The notes under the pieces are model-generated. The model did not search any database. It was not told the DNA's origin and saw only the letters and a program-made list of their open reading frames with translations. DNA of 64,000 bases from Gammaproteobacteria bacterium (GTDB lineage: Bacteria > Pseudomonadota > Gammaproteobacteria > GCA-001735895): contig JABHSO010000189.1 of NCBI GenBank assembly GCA_018669845.1, positions 1 to 64,000 of the forward strand. The letters are read 5' to 3'. Shown here piece after piece: positions 25,217 to 34,808 of the stretch (position 1 is its first letter; every line of letters starts with the position of its first letter). The translations under genes were made by a program, and so were the position numbers.

Positions 25217-26911
25217 TTATTTTTCTTGCTGAGTTAATAACTGTTTAAAATTATCACCATCAACGGGTTTACTAAACAGATAACCCTGGCAAATATCACA
25301 TTGCTTTTCCTTAAGAAATTGCAATTGAAATTCCGTTTCAACACCTTCTGCAATAACCTTCATATCTAACGCATGTGCCATGGCAATAGCCGCAGTGACT
25401 AAGACTTGGTCTTCAGGTTTATTTTGCAGGTCTGAAATAAAGGATCGATCAATTTTAATAATTGAAAATGGAAATTCACGTAGGTAACTCAGGGAAGAAT
25501 ATCCGGTTCCAAAATCATCCATTGAAAAATGTACCCCCAGTTGGCGTAATGCCAATAAGGCATCTTTGATATTACTTTGAGAACCTAGTAGTAAACCTTC
25601 AGTAACTTCCAGTTCGAGTTGTTCTGGTTCCAGACCGGTTTCTTTTAAAATATTATCCACTAAGTCAGGTAAATGATTTTGTCTGAATTGTTGTGGTGAA
25701 ACATTAACTGCAATAGTTAATGGCTGACCATCAGATCCGGTTAAGTCTTTAAAAAAATGACAGGCTTGTTGTAATACATAAACACCAAGCTGCTCGATGA
25801 TGCCAATTTGTTCAGCGATACCGATAAATTCATCGGGTGATACTCTGCCCAATTGAGGGTTATCCCAGCGTATTAGTGCTTCGGCACCTATTATATTTCG
25901 GGAGGTAGTTTCTATGAGTGGTTGGTAATAAACACAAAACTCATTTTTTTCAAGAGCATGATGTAAATGATTTTCCAGGGTCATGCGACGCATCACTGTC
26001 TGATTCATTTCACCATTAAATAAATGATAATTATTTCTTCCAGACTGTTTGGACTGATACATAGCGGTATCTGCATTAACCAGTAACTGTTTGTAATCTC
26101 TACTGTCATCGGGAGAAAATGAAATGCCAATACTAACGGTAATAAGCAACTCCATATGGGAAATCTTTACCGGTTTTGCAAACAGTCGCATGATATTATC
26201 AGCGACCAGTTTGGCATCAACCGTATGCTCCAGAGCCGACAAAATGATAATAAACTCATCGCCACCCAGTCGACCGACTGTGTCTCCTCTGCGTACACAT
26301 CGATTTAAACGTGCTGCGGTTTCTTTGAGTAGCTGATCGCCTGCATCATGCCCCAATGTATCATTTATTTTTTTAAAATTATCCAGATCAATGAATAACA
26401 ATGCTGTTTTCAGGAGATCCCGGCTGTCATTGGTTATTGCATAGCGTAATCTATCCATGCTTAAACTTCGGTTAGGCAAGTTTGTCAGGCTGTCATACAG
26501 TGCCTGATGTAAAATCAATTCTTCACTACGACGTAATTGTAACTGGTTTTTAACTCGAACTTTTACCGTTGAAGGTCTTACCGGTTTAGTCAGGTAATCA
26601 ACAGCACCCAGTCTAAAACCCATTTCATGATCATCATCCTGATCTCTTGCAGTGACAAATATGACAGGGATATCTCGGGTGTCAGGATTTGCCTTTAGCT
26701 CACGACATACCTGGTAACCATCCATTTCAGGCATGGATACATCCAGTAGAATTAGGTCTGGTTTTTGTTGTCGGGCAATGGATAAACCTTTTGAACCATT
26801 TAATGCAAAAAGAACACGATACTCCTGTTGCAGTATCTGATTGAGGATGGTGATACTGTCTGGTGTATCATCGATGATTAAAATACTTGGTTTTTCAAAA
26901 GGCTTTGACAT
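25217..26911 (-). CDS. Response regulator with GGDEF and EAL domains
   Basis: A 564-residue regulator of cyclic di-GMP. Order: receiver (ILIIDDTPDSITILNQIL, Asp in LILLDVSMPEMDG, Lys in YLTKPVRPS), GGDEF domain with an intact RLGGDEFIII, and EAL domain with AEALIRWDN, FSMDDFGTGYSSLSYL, IKIDRSFI and EGVET. Both catalytic signatures are kept, so synthesis and degradation are both possible. The ATG at 26911, four bases after the upstream kinase stop, is preferred to an overlapping start at 26953, because residue 15 of the longer frame begins the receiver. It is the last gene of the signalling operon and its probable output. Confidence 0.88.
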   Translation of the reverse strand: MSKPFEKPSILIIDDTPDSITILNQILQQEYRVLFALNGSKGLSIARQQKPDLILLDVSMPEMDGYQVCRELKANPDTRDIPVIFVTARDQDDDHEMGFRLGAVDYLTKPVRPSTVKVRVKNQLQLRRSEELILHQALYDSLTNLPNRSLSMDRLRYAITNDSRDLLKTALLFIDLDNFKKINDTLGHDAGDQLLKETAARLNRCVRRGDTVGRLGGDEFIIILSALEHTVDAKLVADNIMRLFAKPVKISHMELLITVSIGISFSPDDSRDYKQLLVNADTAMYQSKQSGRNNYHLFNGEMNQTVMRRMTLENHLHHALEKNEFCVYYQPLIETTSRNIIGAEALIRWDNPQLGRVSPDEFIGIAEQIGIIEQLGVYVLQQACHFFKDLTGSDGQPLTIAVNVSPQQFRQNHLPDLVDNILKETGLEPEQLELEVTEGLLLGSQSNIKDALLALRQLGVHFSMDDFGTGYSSLSYLREFPFSIIKIDRSFISDLQNKPEDQVLVTAAIAMAHALDMKVIAEGVETEFQLQFLKEKQCDICQGYLFSKPVDGDNFKQLLTQQEK

Positions 26912-26915
26912 GCTG

Positions 26916-29900
26916 TTATCCACTGGCCAGCGAGATATCTTTGCTTTGAGCAAATGCTTTAATTTTTTTCAGGGCTGATGAGAAATTAAGTTGTTCAATA
27001 TGGTTGTTTATGTCGGTTAATATCTTGGTATCTGCTTTATTGTTGATAACTTTAAGCAGACCATTTATTTTTTGACTGGCACGCATGTCATTAGTATCCA
27101 GCATAGTGGCCAGCTCGTTCAGTAATTTTGCAAGTGTGTCGTCACTAATGGTGACTTGTTGAAGCTGCACATTAGCTTTGCTTTTATCTTCTCCGTTAAT
27201 ACTGATGCTATTACGTTTTTTCAGAAACTCTGTTATTGAATTAATCACTAAAGAAAATTGCTGGTCAAGCTGTGCGAGAGCATCAGTATGATTTTGCCTG
27301 GAAATTAATGTATTTTGCAGATGTTTTGCTGCTGCATGAAGCGGGTTCATTGAAAGATTGGCTGCACTACCTGACAGCGTATGAGCGGCTTTTTCTGCTG
27401 TTTCAATATCATTTTTACTGATGGCATAGTGAATACTTTGGAGAATTTCATCATACTGCTCAGGAAATTTTTCAAGCAATTTAAAGTATAACTGCCTGTT
27501 TCCCATCACTCTCTGTAAACCATCATTAATATCAATGCCTCTGATTACTAATGGTATATTGGTTATATTATCTTCCTGTAATGGTTGCTGAGGTTTTATA
27601 TCTAACCATTGGGATAGTTCAGCTAATAAATGTCCAATATCAATCGGTTTAGAAATATGAGCATTCATACCTGCATCAAAACACTTTTGTTTCTCATCTT
27701 CAAATGCATGAGCCGTCATAGCGATGATTGGTAAATCTTCTTTAGAGACAAATTGACGAATTTTCAAAGTTGCGTCATAACCGTCCATTACGGGCATTTG
27801 TAAATCCATCAGAATACAATCAAAGACTGAAGGATCTTTTTTAATCAATTTTACTGCCAGTTCCCCGTTTTCCACCGATTCAACAGTAAAACCATTTCGA
27901 ACCAGTATTTCCACTGCAATTAATCGGTTTGTGGGCTGGTCTTCTACAATTAAAATTCTACGACCACCACCATCAATATGTGCTGATACTGTTTGATTTT
28001 TAAGTTGACCTCGCTGGTAAGCTTTGGGTAAGTTTTCACCTAAAGCCATCATCATGGCATCAAAAAGTACTGAAGCATTAACCGGCTTATGAATATAACC
28101 ATTTAAACCTGCTAAACTGGCCTGTGACATGACCTTTTCTCGATCATACCCACTCACCATAATTATCATAGGTGGTTTATCCAGCTTTAAATCGTGATTT
28201 ATTTTTATAGCGGTTTCAACACCATTCATGTCGGGCATCATCCAGTCCAGCAAGACCAGATCATAATTTTTGTACTGAGTAGATTGATTAGCCAGCAATA
28301 AGCTATCAATAGCCTCTTGTCCAGAATTGACGATTTCATATTCAAATGATAACGAGGAGAGTATTGAAGCCAGTATTTCACAAGAAGTACTATTGTCATC
28401 CACGATGAGTAATTTAAGATTTTTCAGGTGATCAGGTAAATGAAAAAGTTTGTTCTTTTGTTCAGATTGAAGTTTAAATATTGCATTGAAAGTAAAGATG
28501 GAGCCTTCATCCGGAGAACTTGTCACGTGGATGTCTCCGCCCATCGAATTAATAAGGTATTTAGAGATCGTGAGTCCCAGACCGGTACCTCCATAGCGTC
28601 TTGTAATGCTACTATCGGCCTGTTTAAATGCTTCAAACAAATGCGATATCTGTGTTTCAGTCATGCCTATGCCTGAGTCTCTGATTGAAAATATAAGTTC
28701 AACCGATGAGCGATGGGTCTGCTCAACAGAAATAGCAATAACGACTTCTCCTTTATCACAGAACTTAACCGCATTTCCAGTGAGATTAATGAGTATCTGT
28801 CCTAGCCGGGTGGGGTCGCCAATAAGATTTCGTGGAATATGTAATGGAATATCAAACAATAACTCAATATTTTTCACTTCAGCTTTTTGCAGAGTAATTT
28901 CAGTTAAATTATCCAGTACGTGGTCAAGATCAAATGCTATGGATTCCAGTTCAAGTTTTCCTGCTTCAGCTTTAGAGTAATCCAGCAAATCATCAATAAT
29001 ACCCGTTACATGAGTCATCGAATTGTGAATTGTATCGACATACTGATTTTGGTTATCCGTTAACTGAGTTTGCTTTAGTAAGTAACTCATGCCAGTTACT
29101 GCGTTTAACGGTGTTCGAATTTCATGACTCATGTTAGCCAGAAACTGTGATTTTGACTGGTTAGCCTGTTCTGCTTCCATGCGGGATGTATTCAGATCCT
29201 GCATCATATTCAATGAAGCTTTGCGAGCACCTGTTAATTCCTGAATACGTTGTTCTAATTGAAGCTCCGCATTTTTTCGACTGGTAATATCACGAATAAC
29301 TTCCATTTTGGATGTGCTTCCATCCAGATTTAAAATTGGCGTGGCAACTATTTCAAAAGTACGTCCATCATCGGTAGTAGGTACATAATGTGTGGTTATA
29401 CCATCTGAAATAATTTCATCCAGTTTGCAGTAGGGACATTTATTTTCCAGGCCAGCTACAGCCTGATAGCAAGTCTTGCCCGTCTGGTCTCCAAACCAGT
29501 CAATCATCACCTTGTTCATGTAACGTATCTGATAGTTTGAATCTACAATAAATAAACCTTCACCAATTTCAGCGATAGTATCTACGATGGTTCTGTAGCG
29601 TTGTTCGCTATCTTTAATTTCCTGTTCGGCCTTTTTTTTGTCGGTAATATCAAACGATACACCGGTTAATCGTACAGGTTCATTGTTATCGGAAATTAAA
29701 ACTGCTTTAGATCTAATATCACGGGTTAAACCCGATGGTAGAATAACCTGGTATTCAATTTCATTGAGTTCACCTTTAATGGCTAAAGATATTGCATTTT
29801 GCACATTATCTAAATCTTCAGGGTGTATACATTTTTTCCAGTTATCGGGGGTAAGCTGAAAATTTTGTTCATCAAGGCCTAGTAAATCAAAGCCTTTTTT

Positions 29901-30638
29901 ATCCCACATCAATTCATTGCTCACTAAGTTCCAGTCCCATACACTGAAATCGGCAGATTCGGCAGCCAGGGTTAAACGTTCATTGACTTCAGAGAGGCTT
30001 TTTTGCTGAGACTCCAGCTCAATATTAAGAATACGGGTTCTATTTCGGCTAATCCAGAGTAAAACCAGTAATAGCATCAGGATTGAACTACCTAAAGATA
30101 CAATGATTAGTTTCTTCTCATTTTGTAAATTAATTTTGTCTGTCTGCTGTTGGATGGTCTGTTCCAGTTGCTGCTGATTGTGCATCACTGCATCCTTAAG
30201 TTCTGTTTTTTCAGAGATATCAATAATGATAGAAAAAAGCAGTGTCTTGCCGTCAAAGTCAATCGGATAGGAGTGAACTTCGACCGAACGAGTACTGCCA
30301 TTTGCCAGACGATGTCGGAAGATAAAATAATTTCGTTGCTCGGTTTTAGCGCGGTTACGCTCATCTGCAACCTGTTCCCGGGTTAATGTGTTTATCTGCT
30401 GAATTGACATCTGTTCCAGCTGTTTTTGAGGGTAACCATAAAACTGACTAGCGGCAGGGTTTGCCCGGGTTATCTGTCCATTGCTGGGGTCAATCACCAG
30501 CATCACAACACCATGTTTATTGAATACTTCCTCAAATACATGTTCAGCTAAACTCTTTGTGGGAAAAAAAAGTCCCCCTAACAAAAATGTAATTAACAAG
30601 AAGTTGAATAAAAGTGACGTATTTTTTTTGCTCATCAT
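26916..30638 (-). CDS. Membrane hybrid histidine kinase: three PAS, HisKA, HATPase, two receivers, HPt
   Basis: A 1240-residue phosphorelay hub. N-terminal membrane segment (about 8-31), PAS (about 38-145), a second transmembrane helix (178-197), PAS domains at about 220-335 and 345-455, coiled coil, then HisKA with His505 (ANMSHEIRTPLNAVTG). The HATPase domain has GDPTRLGQILINLTGNAVKF, RDSGIGM and GTGLGLTISKYLI. Two receivers follow (LKLLIVDDNSTSCEIL with LVLLDWMMPDMNG; RILIVEDQPTNRLIA with CILMDLQMPVMDG) and a C-terminal HPt domain (AEKAAHTLSGSAANL). The third PAS has a Cys set (GKTCYQAVAGLENKCPYC) suggesting a redox or metal centre. It overlaps the upstream gene by 4 bp and probably feeds the downstream REC-GGDEF-EAL protein. 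Confidence 0.9.
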   Translation of the reverse strand: MMSKKNTSLLFNFLLITFLLGGLFFPTKSLAEHVFEEVFNKHGVVMLVIDPSNGQITRANPAASQFYGYPQKQLEQMSIQQINTLTREQVADERNRAKTEQRNYFIFRHRLANGSTRSVEVHSYPIDFDGKTLLFSIIIDISEKTELKDAVMHNQQQLEQTIQQQTDKINLQNEKKLIIVSLGSSILMLLLVLLWISRNRTRILNIELESQQKSLSEVNERLTLAAESADFSVWDWNLVSNELMWDKKGFDLLGLDEQNFQLTPDNWKKCIHPEDLDNVQNAISLAIKGELNEIEYQVILPSGLTRDIRSKAVLISDNNEPVRLTGVSFDITDKKKAEQEIKDSEQRYRTIVDTIAEIGEGLFIVDSNYQIRYMNKVMIDWFGDQTGKTCYQAVAGLENKCPYCKLDEIISDGITTHYVPTTDDGRTFEIVATPILNLDGSTSKMEVIRDITSRKNAELQLEQRIQELTGARKASLNMMQDLNTSRMEAEQANQSKSQFLANMSHEIRTPLNAVTGMSYLLKQTQLTDNQNQYVDTIHNSMTHVTGIIDDLLDYSKAEAGKLELESIAFDLDHVLDNLTEITLQKAEVKNIELLFDIPLHIPRNLIGDPTRLGQILINLTGNAVKFCDKGEVVIAISVEQTHRSSVELIFSIRDSGIGMTETQISHLFEAFKQADSSITRRYGGTGLGLTISKYLINSMGGDIHVTSSPDEGSIFTFNAIFKLQSEQKNKLFHLPDHLKNLKLLIVDDNSTSCEILASILSSLSFEYEIVNSGQEAIDSLLLANQSTQYKNYDLVLLDWMMPDMNGVETAIKINHDLKLDKPPMIIMVSGYDREKVMSQASLAGLNGYIHKPVNASVLFDAMMMALGENLPKAYQRGQLKNQTVSAHIDGGGRRILIVEDQPTNRLIAVEILVRNGFTVESVENGELAVKLIKKDPSVFDCILMDLQMPVMDGYDATLKIRQFVSKEDLPIIAMTAHAFEDEKQKCFDAGMNAHISKPIDIGHLLAELSQWLDIKPQQPLQEDNITNIPLVIRGIDINDGLQRVMGNRQLYFKLLEKFPEQYDEILQSIHYAISKNDIETAEKAAHTLSGSAANLSMNPLHAAAKHLQNTLISRQNHTDALAQLDQQFSLVINSITEFLKKRNSISINGEDKSKANVQLQQVTISDDTLAKLLNELATMLDTNDMRASQKINGLLKVINNKADTKILTDINNHIEQLNFSSALKKIKAFAQSKDISLASG

Positions 30639-31516
30639 AATAATTCGTCAAGGTTAAATTTATTATCTTTTCCTTGCTCTTTTAACAATCGGTTAATATC
30701 TTTTTTTAATTCAATCATCTTTATTTCACGCCCAATTGCTAATTTATTAAATTGTTCCAGCTCTTGAACTTTGTCCTGAACTTGTTGTCGAATTTTTAGC
30801 CTTTCTGAAATATCTTCAAAGGTAATGACTACTCCCGTTATACCGGTAGATTCATTAACTGGGGTCGCATGATAAGAGACAGGGATTGCCTGACCATCAG
30901 CGCGCCAGAAAATATCTTCGTCAATAAATATATCCTTCCCGGTTTTAAGCACATTTAAGATTTGACTGGACTGAACTGGATAAGGTTTCCCATTGGCATA
31001 TTTATGTTGAATTAAGGCATGAATACTCTTTCCTTTAAGTGCTGACTCTTTGGAATATCCCAATAAATTTAATGCGGTAGTATTGAAAAAAGTAGTGTTA
31101 CCTGATTGATCTATTTCAAATATTCCCTCATGAACAGAAGCCATTAGGCTGCTCCAGATAGCAGCCTGTGATATCAGTTCTTTTTCCTGCAATTTTCGCT
31201 GGGTAATGTCAGTAGCAATTTCCATTAGAACCAGGTGATTATCAAACCAGTAAATTGCCTGATCTCGACATTCATACCATTTATTATTGGAAGTATTTTG
31301 GTGCTCCCAGGTATAAATGCCTGTAGGTTTGCCTTTTGCAGAAACCAGAAATTTATTAGTACAAAACTCGCAAGGGCCCGTTTGATCATTTTGAAGTGTT
31401 TTCCAGCAAGTCTTTCCTTTAACATCTCCGAAAATATCTATTCCATATTTATTGATAAACAGTAATTCATAGGTTTCCATATCGGCTATGTAGACGATTG
31501 AATCCATACTGTTCAA
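30635..31516 (-). pseudogene. Downstream half of amber-split PhnD-PAS-PAS sensor
   Basis: An open stretch of 293 codons encoding two PAS domains. The first (MDSIVYIADMETYELLFINKYGIDIFG, with GKTCWKTLQNDQTGPCEFC) and second (ASVHEGIFEIDQSGNTTFFNTTALNLLGYS) end in a helix (GREIKMIELKKDINRLLKEQG) also found at the C-terminus of the 32638-34431 protein. It is in the same frame as the upstream 31553-32641 gene, separated only by TAG and 12 sense codons. The first possible starts (TTG 31516, ATG 31507) have no Shine-Dalgarno, so it is best read as the second half of one broken gene. Its stop overlaps the kinase start. Confidence 0.75.
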
Positions 31517-31552
31517 AATGGTGGTGAGCGTGTTATATGACTGCAGTTGACG

Positions 31553-31555
31553 CTA
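31553..31555 (-). other. In-frame amber codon splitting a sensor gene
   Basis: The minus strand reads GAA-TAG-CGT; reading through gives a continuous linker (KIAE-x-RQLQSYNTLTTILNSMD) joining the PhnD/transmembrane half to the PAS half. A single C-to-T change from CAG would create it. TAG ends other genes here (lexA, for example), so it is not reassigned genome-wide. Confidence 0.75.
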
Positions 31556-32641
31556 TTCGGCTATCTTTTGCTTCTTTATTTCCTGCTGTAGAAGGCTATT
31601 CATCTTGTTACTTTTTATAAAGCCAAAGAATAACAATATGAAAATAATCAATGATAGAAGAAATTGATACCGGTATGTATTGACCACTGAAAACAGGGTG
31701 ACTGGTTTTGGTTTATAGGGACCAAGACTGGCCTCCATAAATAGCTCTCTAACACGAGAATATTTTCCGGGTATACCCCATCCGTAAATACCGGCTGCCT
31801 TTGCTGCGGGGTCAGCATTATTTAGGTTCAGTAATACTTTTAATACCTTATGGGCTACATCAGGAGAAGTTCCGTTGACCATTGCAAAAGGCCACTCAGG
31901 ATATAGGCGGGTACTTAATAGATAGGGGTAATCACTCTCGTTAATTTGATTAATTATTTTTATCTGATTAAATTTTAATTCCCCCTGATTGGCTAATTCT
32001 TCTATAAGATCAGAACGAATAAACCCTACGTCAGCATTGCCCTTCAGAATCGACAAAATAACTTTTCTATGATTTTTTAATTCAATGATTTCTGCCTGAG
32101 TACGTAAATCAATTCCTTGAGATAAAGCTTCACGTAAATGAACTTGCCACCCACCCAGACTCGATTTAGAAGGTATAAGTATTTCTTTTCCACCAAGGTC
32201 AGAATAGCGATTAATATCTTTCCTTGATGAAAGGGCGATAGCCGTTCCACCAAAATTATCCAGTATTCCTGATGTACTGGATAAACGTCGCGTAGCCAGT
32301 AGAGAGACATATCCATTTAACTCCAGCTCTGTATAGTGACCAGGGTTTGTTATTACGAAATTGACCTCCTGATTTGCAACTGCTTGAGTTAATTCATTAT
32401 TTTTATAAGAGAGAGGAATGATTTTAAATTTTATAGGTGCTAATTTTTTATTAAGAAGTGTTTCATGGGCACTCCATTTATTTATAGCATCTAGTTTACC
32501 TTTATAGGCCAGCACTCCAATTTTAAATTCAACACTTGAAGAAGTGACCAAAATAGAAGGGTCAGAAGCATTTAAATTAACGGAGAAAGTGATTAGTACA
32601 ATAAAACCAAGAATCATACTGATATGAATTATGCGGCTCAT
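31553..32641 (-). CDS. PhnD-type periplasmic-binding sensor, truncated by amber codon
   Basis: A 362-residue product: signal/anchor (about 8-25), a PhnD/phosphonate-binding-like periplasmic domain (about 38-300; FKIGVLAYKGKLDAINKWSAHETLLNKKL, then NQEVNFVITNPGHYTELE and NADVGFIRSDLIEEL), a transmembrane helix (about 325-345) and a short coiled tail ending QQEIKKQKIAE at the TAG. Proteins like this (TtrS-type sensors) normally continue into PAS and kinase modules; here the continuation lies in frame after the stop. Its start overlaps the stop of the preceding gene by 4 bp. If no readthrough occurs, the truncated product would be a binding protein tethered to the membrane without signalling output. 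Confidence 0.75.
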   Translation of the reverse strand: MSRIIHISMILGFIVLITFSVNLNASDPSILVTSSSVEFKIGVLAYKGKLDAINKWSAHETLLNKKLAPIKFKIIPLSYKNNELTQAVANQEVNFVITNPGHYTELELNGYVSLLATRRLSSTSGILDNFGGTAIALSSRKDINRYSDLGGKEILIPSKSSLGGWQVHLREALSQGIDLRTQAEIIELKNHRKVILSILKGNADVGFIRSDLIEELANQGELKFNQIKIINQINESDYPYLLSTRLYPEWPFAMVNGTSPDVAHKVLKVLLNLNNADPAAKAAGIYGWGIPGKYSRVRELFMEASLGPYKPKPVTLFSVVNTYRYQFLLSLIIFILLFFGFIKSNKMNSLLQQEIKKQKIAE

Positions 32642-34431
32642 GAAGATTCATCCACTACATATTTTTCTACTAAACCCTGATCAACTAAAAGCTGATTGAT
32701 TTCTTTTTTCAATTCAATCATCTTTAACTCACGACCTACCGCCAGTGTATTAAAGACCTGTAACTCTTCATATTTTTCCTGCAACTGCCGCTGAATTTCA
32801 AGCCGTTCTGTTATCTCTTCAAAAGTAACCACAACACCGGTTATTTCTGATGAATGTAAAATAGGGTTGGCACGGTAAGTAACCTGAATACTCTGTCCAT
32901 CTGCTCGCCAGAATACTTCATTTTCAATCAATACTGCTTTACCAGTTTTAAACACATTGGACATGTGGCAGGATTCAAAAGGATAGGGTTTTCCATCAGC
33001 ATATTTATAATGAATTAATGAATGAAGATTCTTACCGGTAAGCTCTAATTCACTTTTATAACCCAGTAACTTGAGTGATGTGGCATTACAAAATATACAT
33101 TTACCCTGGTTATCCAGTCCAAATATTCCTTCGTTGACAGAAGCCATTAAACTGGCCCAGATTTCTGTCTGTTTTTGAAGGTTAATTTCGATAGCCTTAC
33201 GCTCAGTTATATCGGTTGAAATGCCACAAACCGCATATGTTTCTCCATTTCGTGATTGAAGAGGAAATTTAATGGAAATGTAAGTGTGACTGTTATCACC
33301 AACAGGTACTTCTTCTTCAAACTCAATGACACTGTTGGTTTCAATGACCTGGCGATCATTAGAGCTAAAGTTTTCGGTGTAGTGATCTGGAAAAAGATCC
33401 TTGTCAGTTTTTCCGATAATTTTATCTAAAGAAATATTAAACAGACTTTCATACATTTTATTTATAAAAAGGTACTTTCCTGATAAATCCTTAATATAGA
33501 TGACAGTAGAAGTATTATTAAAAAATGACTCCATTTGCTGCTGATAACGATGAGCATTTTCCAGTAACTGTTGTTGTTCCTTATCACGTTGTCGGATTCT
33601 ATCTAGCATCAAGTTAAAGGCCGTTGAAACCTCATCAAACTCTTGCTGACCTGTTAAGGGTAAACTAAAGTCATAATTGCCTTTAGAGATGTTTTTGCTT
33701 GCGTTTATTAAGTTTATTAAATTCCTTAAAAGTTTATTTCGTATAACAAAGTAAATAAATATCAGGCTTATAAATAACGTTACCAGAAAAGCTGTTCCAA
33801 CCATCATTGTATTTTTTAAGAATGCTCTTTTCATTGTTTCAGCAGGTAACTTGATACTCATTAACCCACGTAAATCACCAACCTGGTAATCATAACTCTC
33901 TGCGTAACGTGATCTGATTGTAGGATGAGCATTTTCCCTTTTTCCATGACATTTTAGGCAATATTCTTCAACATAAATGGGCATGCTGAAATGAAAAAAT
34001 GACTCACCCCTGTTATTTATAAAGGGTACAAAACGCTCTTTTTTGCCTGGGTTAGTACGGAAATATTGCATGGCAGCCAACTCAATATCATCAGCTGCAT
34101 TGTCGGGGTTACGAGGGTGATCTGAGACATTATTAAAACTCATACCAGATTCTGACCAGTTTGAGAAATCCTTTGAAATTTTTGCCAGTGCATGAGCAGG
34201 TAAAAACCCCAGTGTTTTACTGTTCAGAGGGATACCACTTTCGGTAAATTGATGATGATATACCCGTCGAGTAGACATCAGGATATTACGAATATTCCGA
34301 GCCTGGGTGACTCCATCATGAATGATGTGATTTTTCTGGTTTTGGTAGAGCAGAGAAATCAAAATGATTAGAGCGACTGTAAAAGTAATCGTCATAATCA
34401 GGATAACTTGAGATTTTAATGTGAACCTCAT
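32638..34431 (-). CDS. Membrane sensor with DUF3365 haem-type domain, HAMP and two PAS domains
   Basis: A 597-residue sensor, first gene of the signalling operon. A transmembrane helix (about 9-29) is followed by a periplasmic DUF3365/Tll0287-like domain carrying a c-type haem motif CLKCH (158-162), a second helix (about 209-230), HAMP (230-283), and PAS domains at about 300-415 and 425-540. It ends with a helical tail (GRELKMIELKKEINQLLVDQG) shared with the amber-split sensor. There is no kinase domain, so it likely signals through the kinase encoded two genes downstream. The c-type haem suggests sensing of a redox state, oxygen or NO; this is family-based inference. Confidence 0.85.
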   Translation of the reverse strand: MRFTLKSQVILIMTITFTVALIILISLLYQNQKNHIIHDGVTQARNIRNILMSTRRVYHHQFTESGIPLNSKTLGFLPAHALAKISKDFSNWSESGMSFNNVSDHPRNPDNAADDIELAAMQYFRTNPGKKERFVPFINNRGESFFHFSMPIYVEEYCLKCHGKRENAHPTIRSRYAESYDYQVGDLRGLMSIKLPAETMKRAFLKNTMMVGTAFLVTLFISLIFIYFVIRNKLLRNLINLINASKNISKGNYDFSLPLTGQQEFDEVSTAFNLMLDRIRQRDKEQQQLLENAHRYQQQMESFFNNTSTVIYIKDLSGKYLFINKMYESLFNISLDKIIGKTDKDLFPDHYTENFSSNDRQVIETNSVIEFEEEVPVGDNSHTYISIKFPLQSRNGETYAVCGISTDITERKAIEINLQKQTEIWASLMASVNEGIFGLDNQGKCIFCNATSLKLLGYKSELELTGKNLHSLIHYKYADGKPYPFESCHMSNVFKTGKAVLIENEVFWRADGQSIQVTYRANPILHSSEITGVVVTFEEITERLEIQRQLQEKYEELQVFNTLAVGRELKMIELKKEINQLLVDQGLVEKYVVDESS

Positions 34432-34560
34432 AAGGGCACATTTCTCTGAATTTGTTTAGACATTATATTGAGTTATTAAATGACCTGTAAATAAGCAAAA
34501 TAAAGCTGGCCTGGTTTCATCCATATCATTTGAAGTATAGGAGGGAAGTCGTTTGTTGTA

Positions 34561-34574
34561 TTGATATAGATCAA
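34561..34574. promoter_or_regulatory. Perfect FNR/ANR-type box upstream of ppdK and the sensor operon
   Basis: TTGATATAGATCAA matches TTGAT-N4-ATCAA at all ten defined positions, and the arms extend to 7 bp (TATTGAT/ATCAATA). It sits 130 bp from the start of the divergent sensor operon and 235 bp from ppdK. No other strong element was seen in this 377-bp gap. Confidence 0.6.
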
Positions 34575-34808
34575 TATTGAGAGTTAAATATTGAGTGTTT
34601 AGGATTAGTGAACTTTACCTGAAGTACTAAGTTTTTCAGTAACAGTAAAACTTGCTTTTGAAGCTATTATTGATTTGGCTCAACTTACAAAATAAATGCC
34701 TATGCCATACTCAAATGTATAAATCAGGTATGGCTTATTAGGGTTATTCAGCCATTTAATTAAGCATGCCTTTATCAACCGTGCAACCTCTAAAATAGAG
34801 TATTAATA

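Noticed and set aside
26912-26953. Upstream start for the REC-GGDEF-EAL protein overlapping the kinase gene
   Set aside because: The ATG at 26911 directly precedes the receiver domain and lies four bases after the kinase stop.
31553-31555. Genome-wide reassignment of TAG to an amino acid
   Set aside because: TAG terminates other complete genes in the window, such as lexA, at the expected family length.
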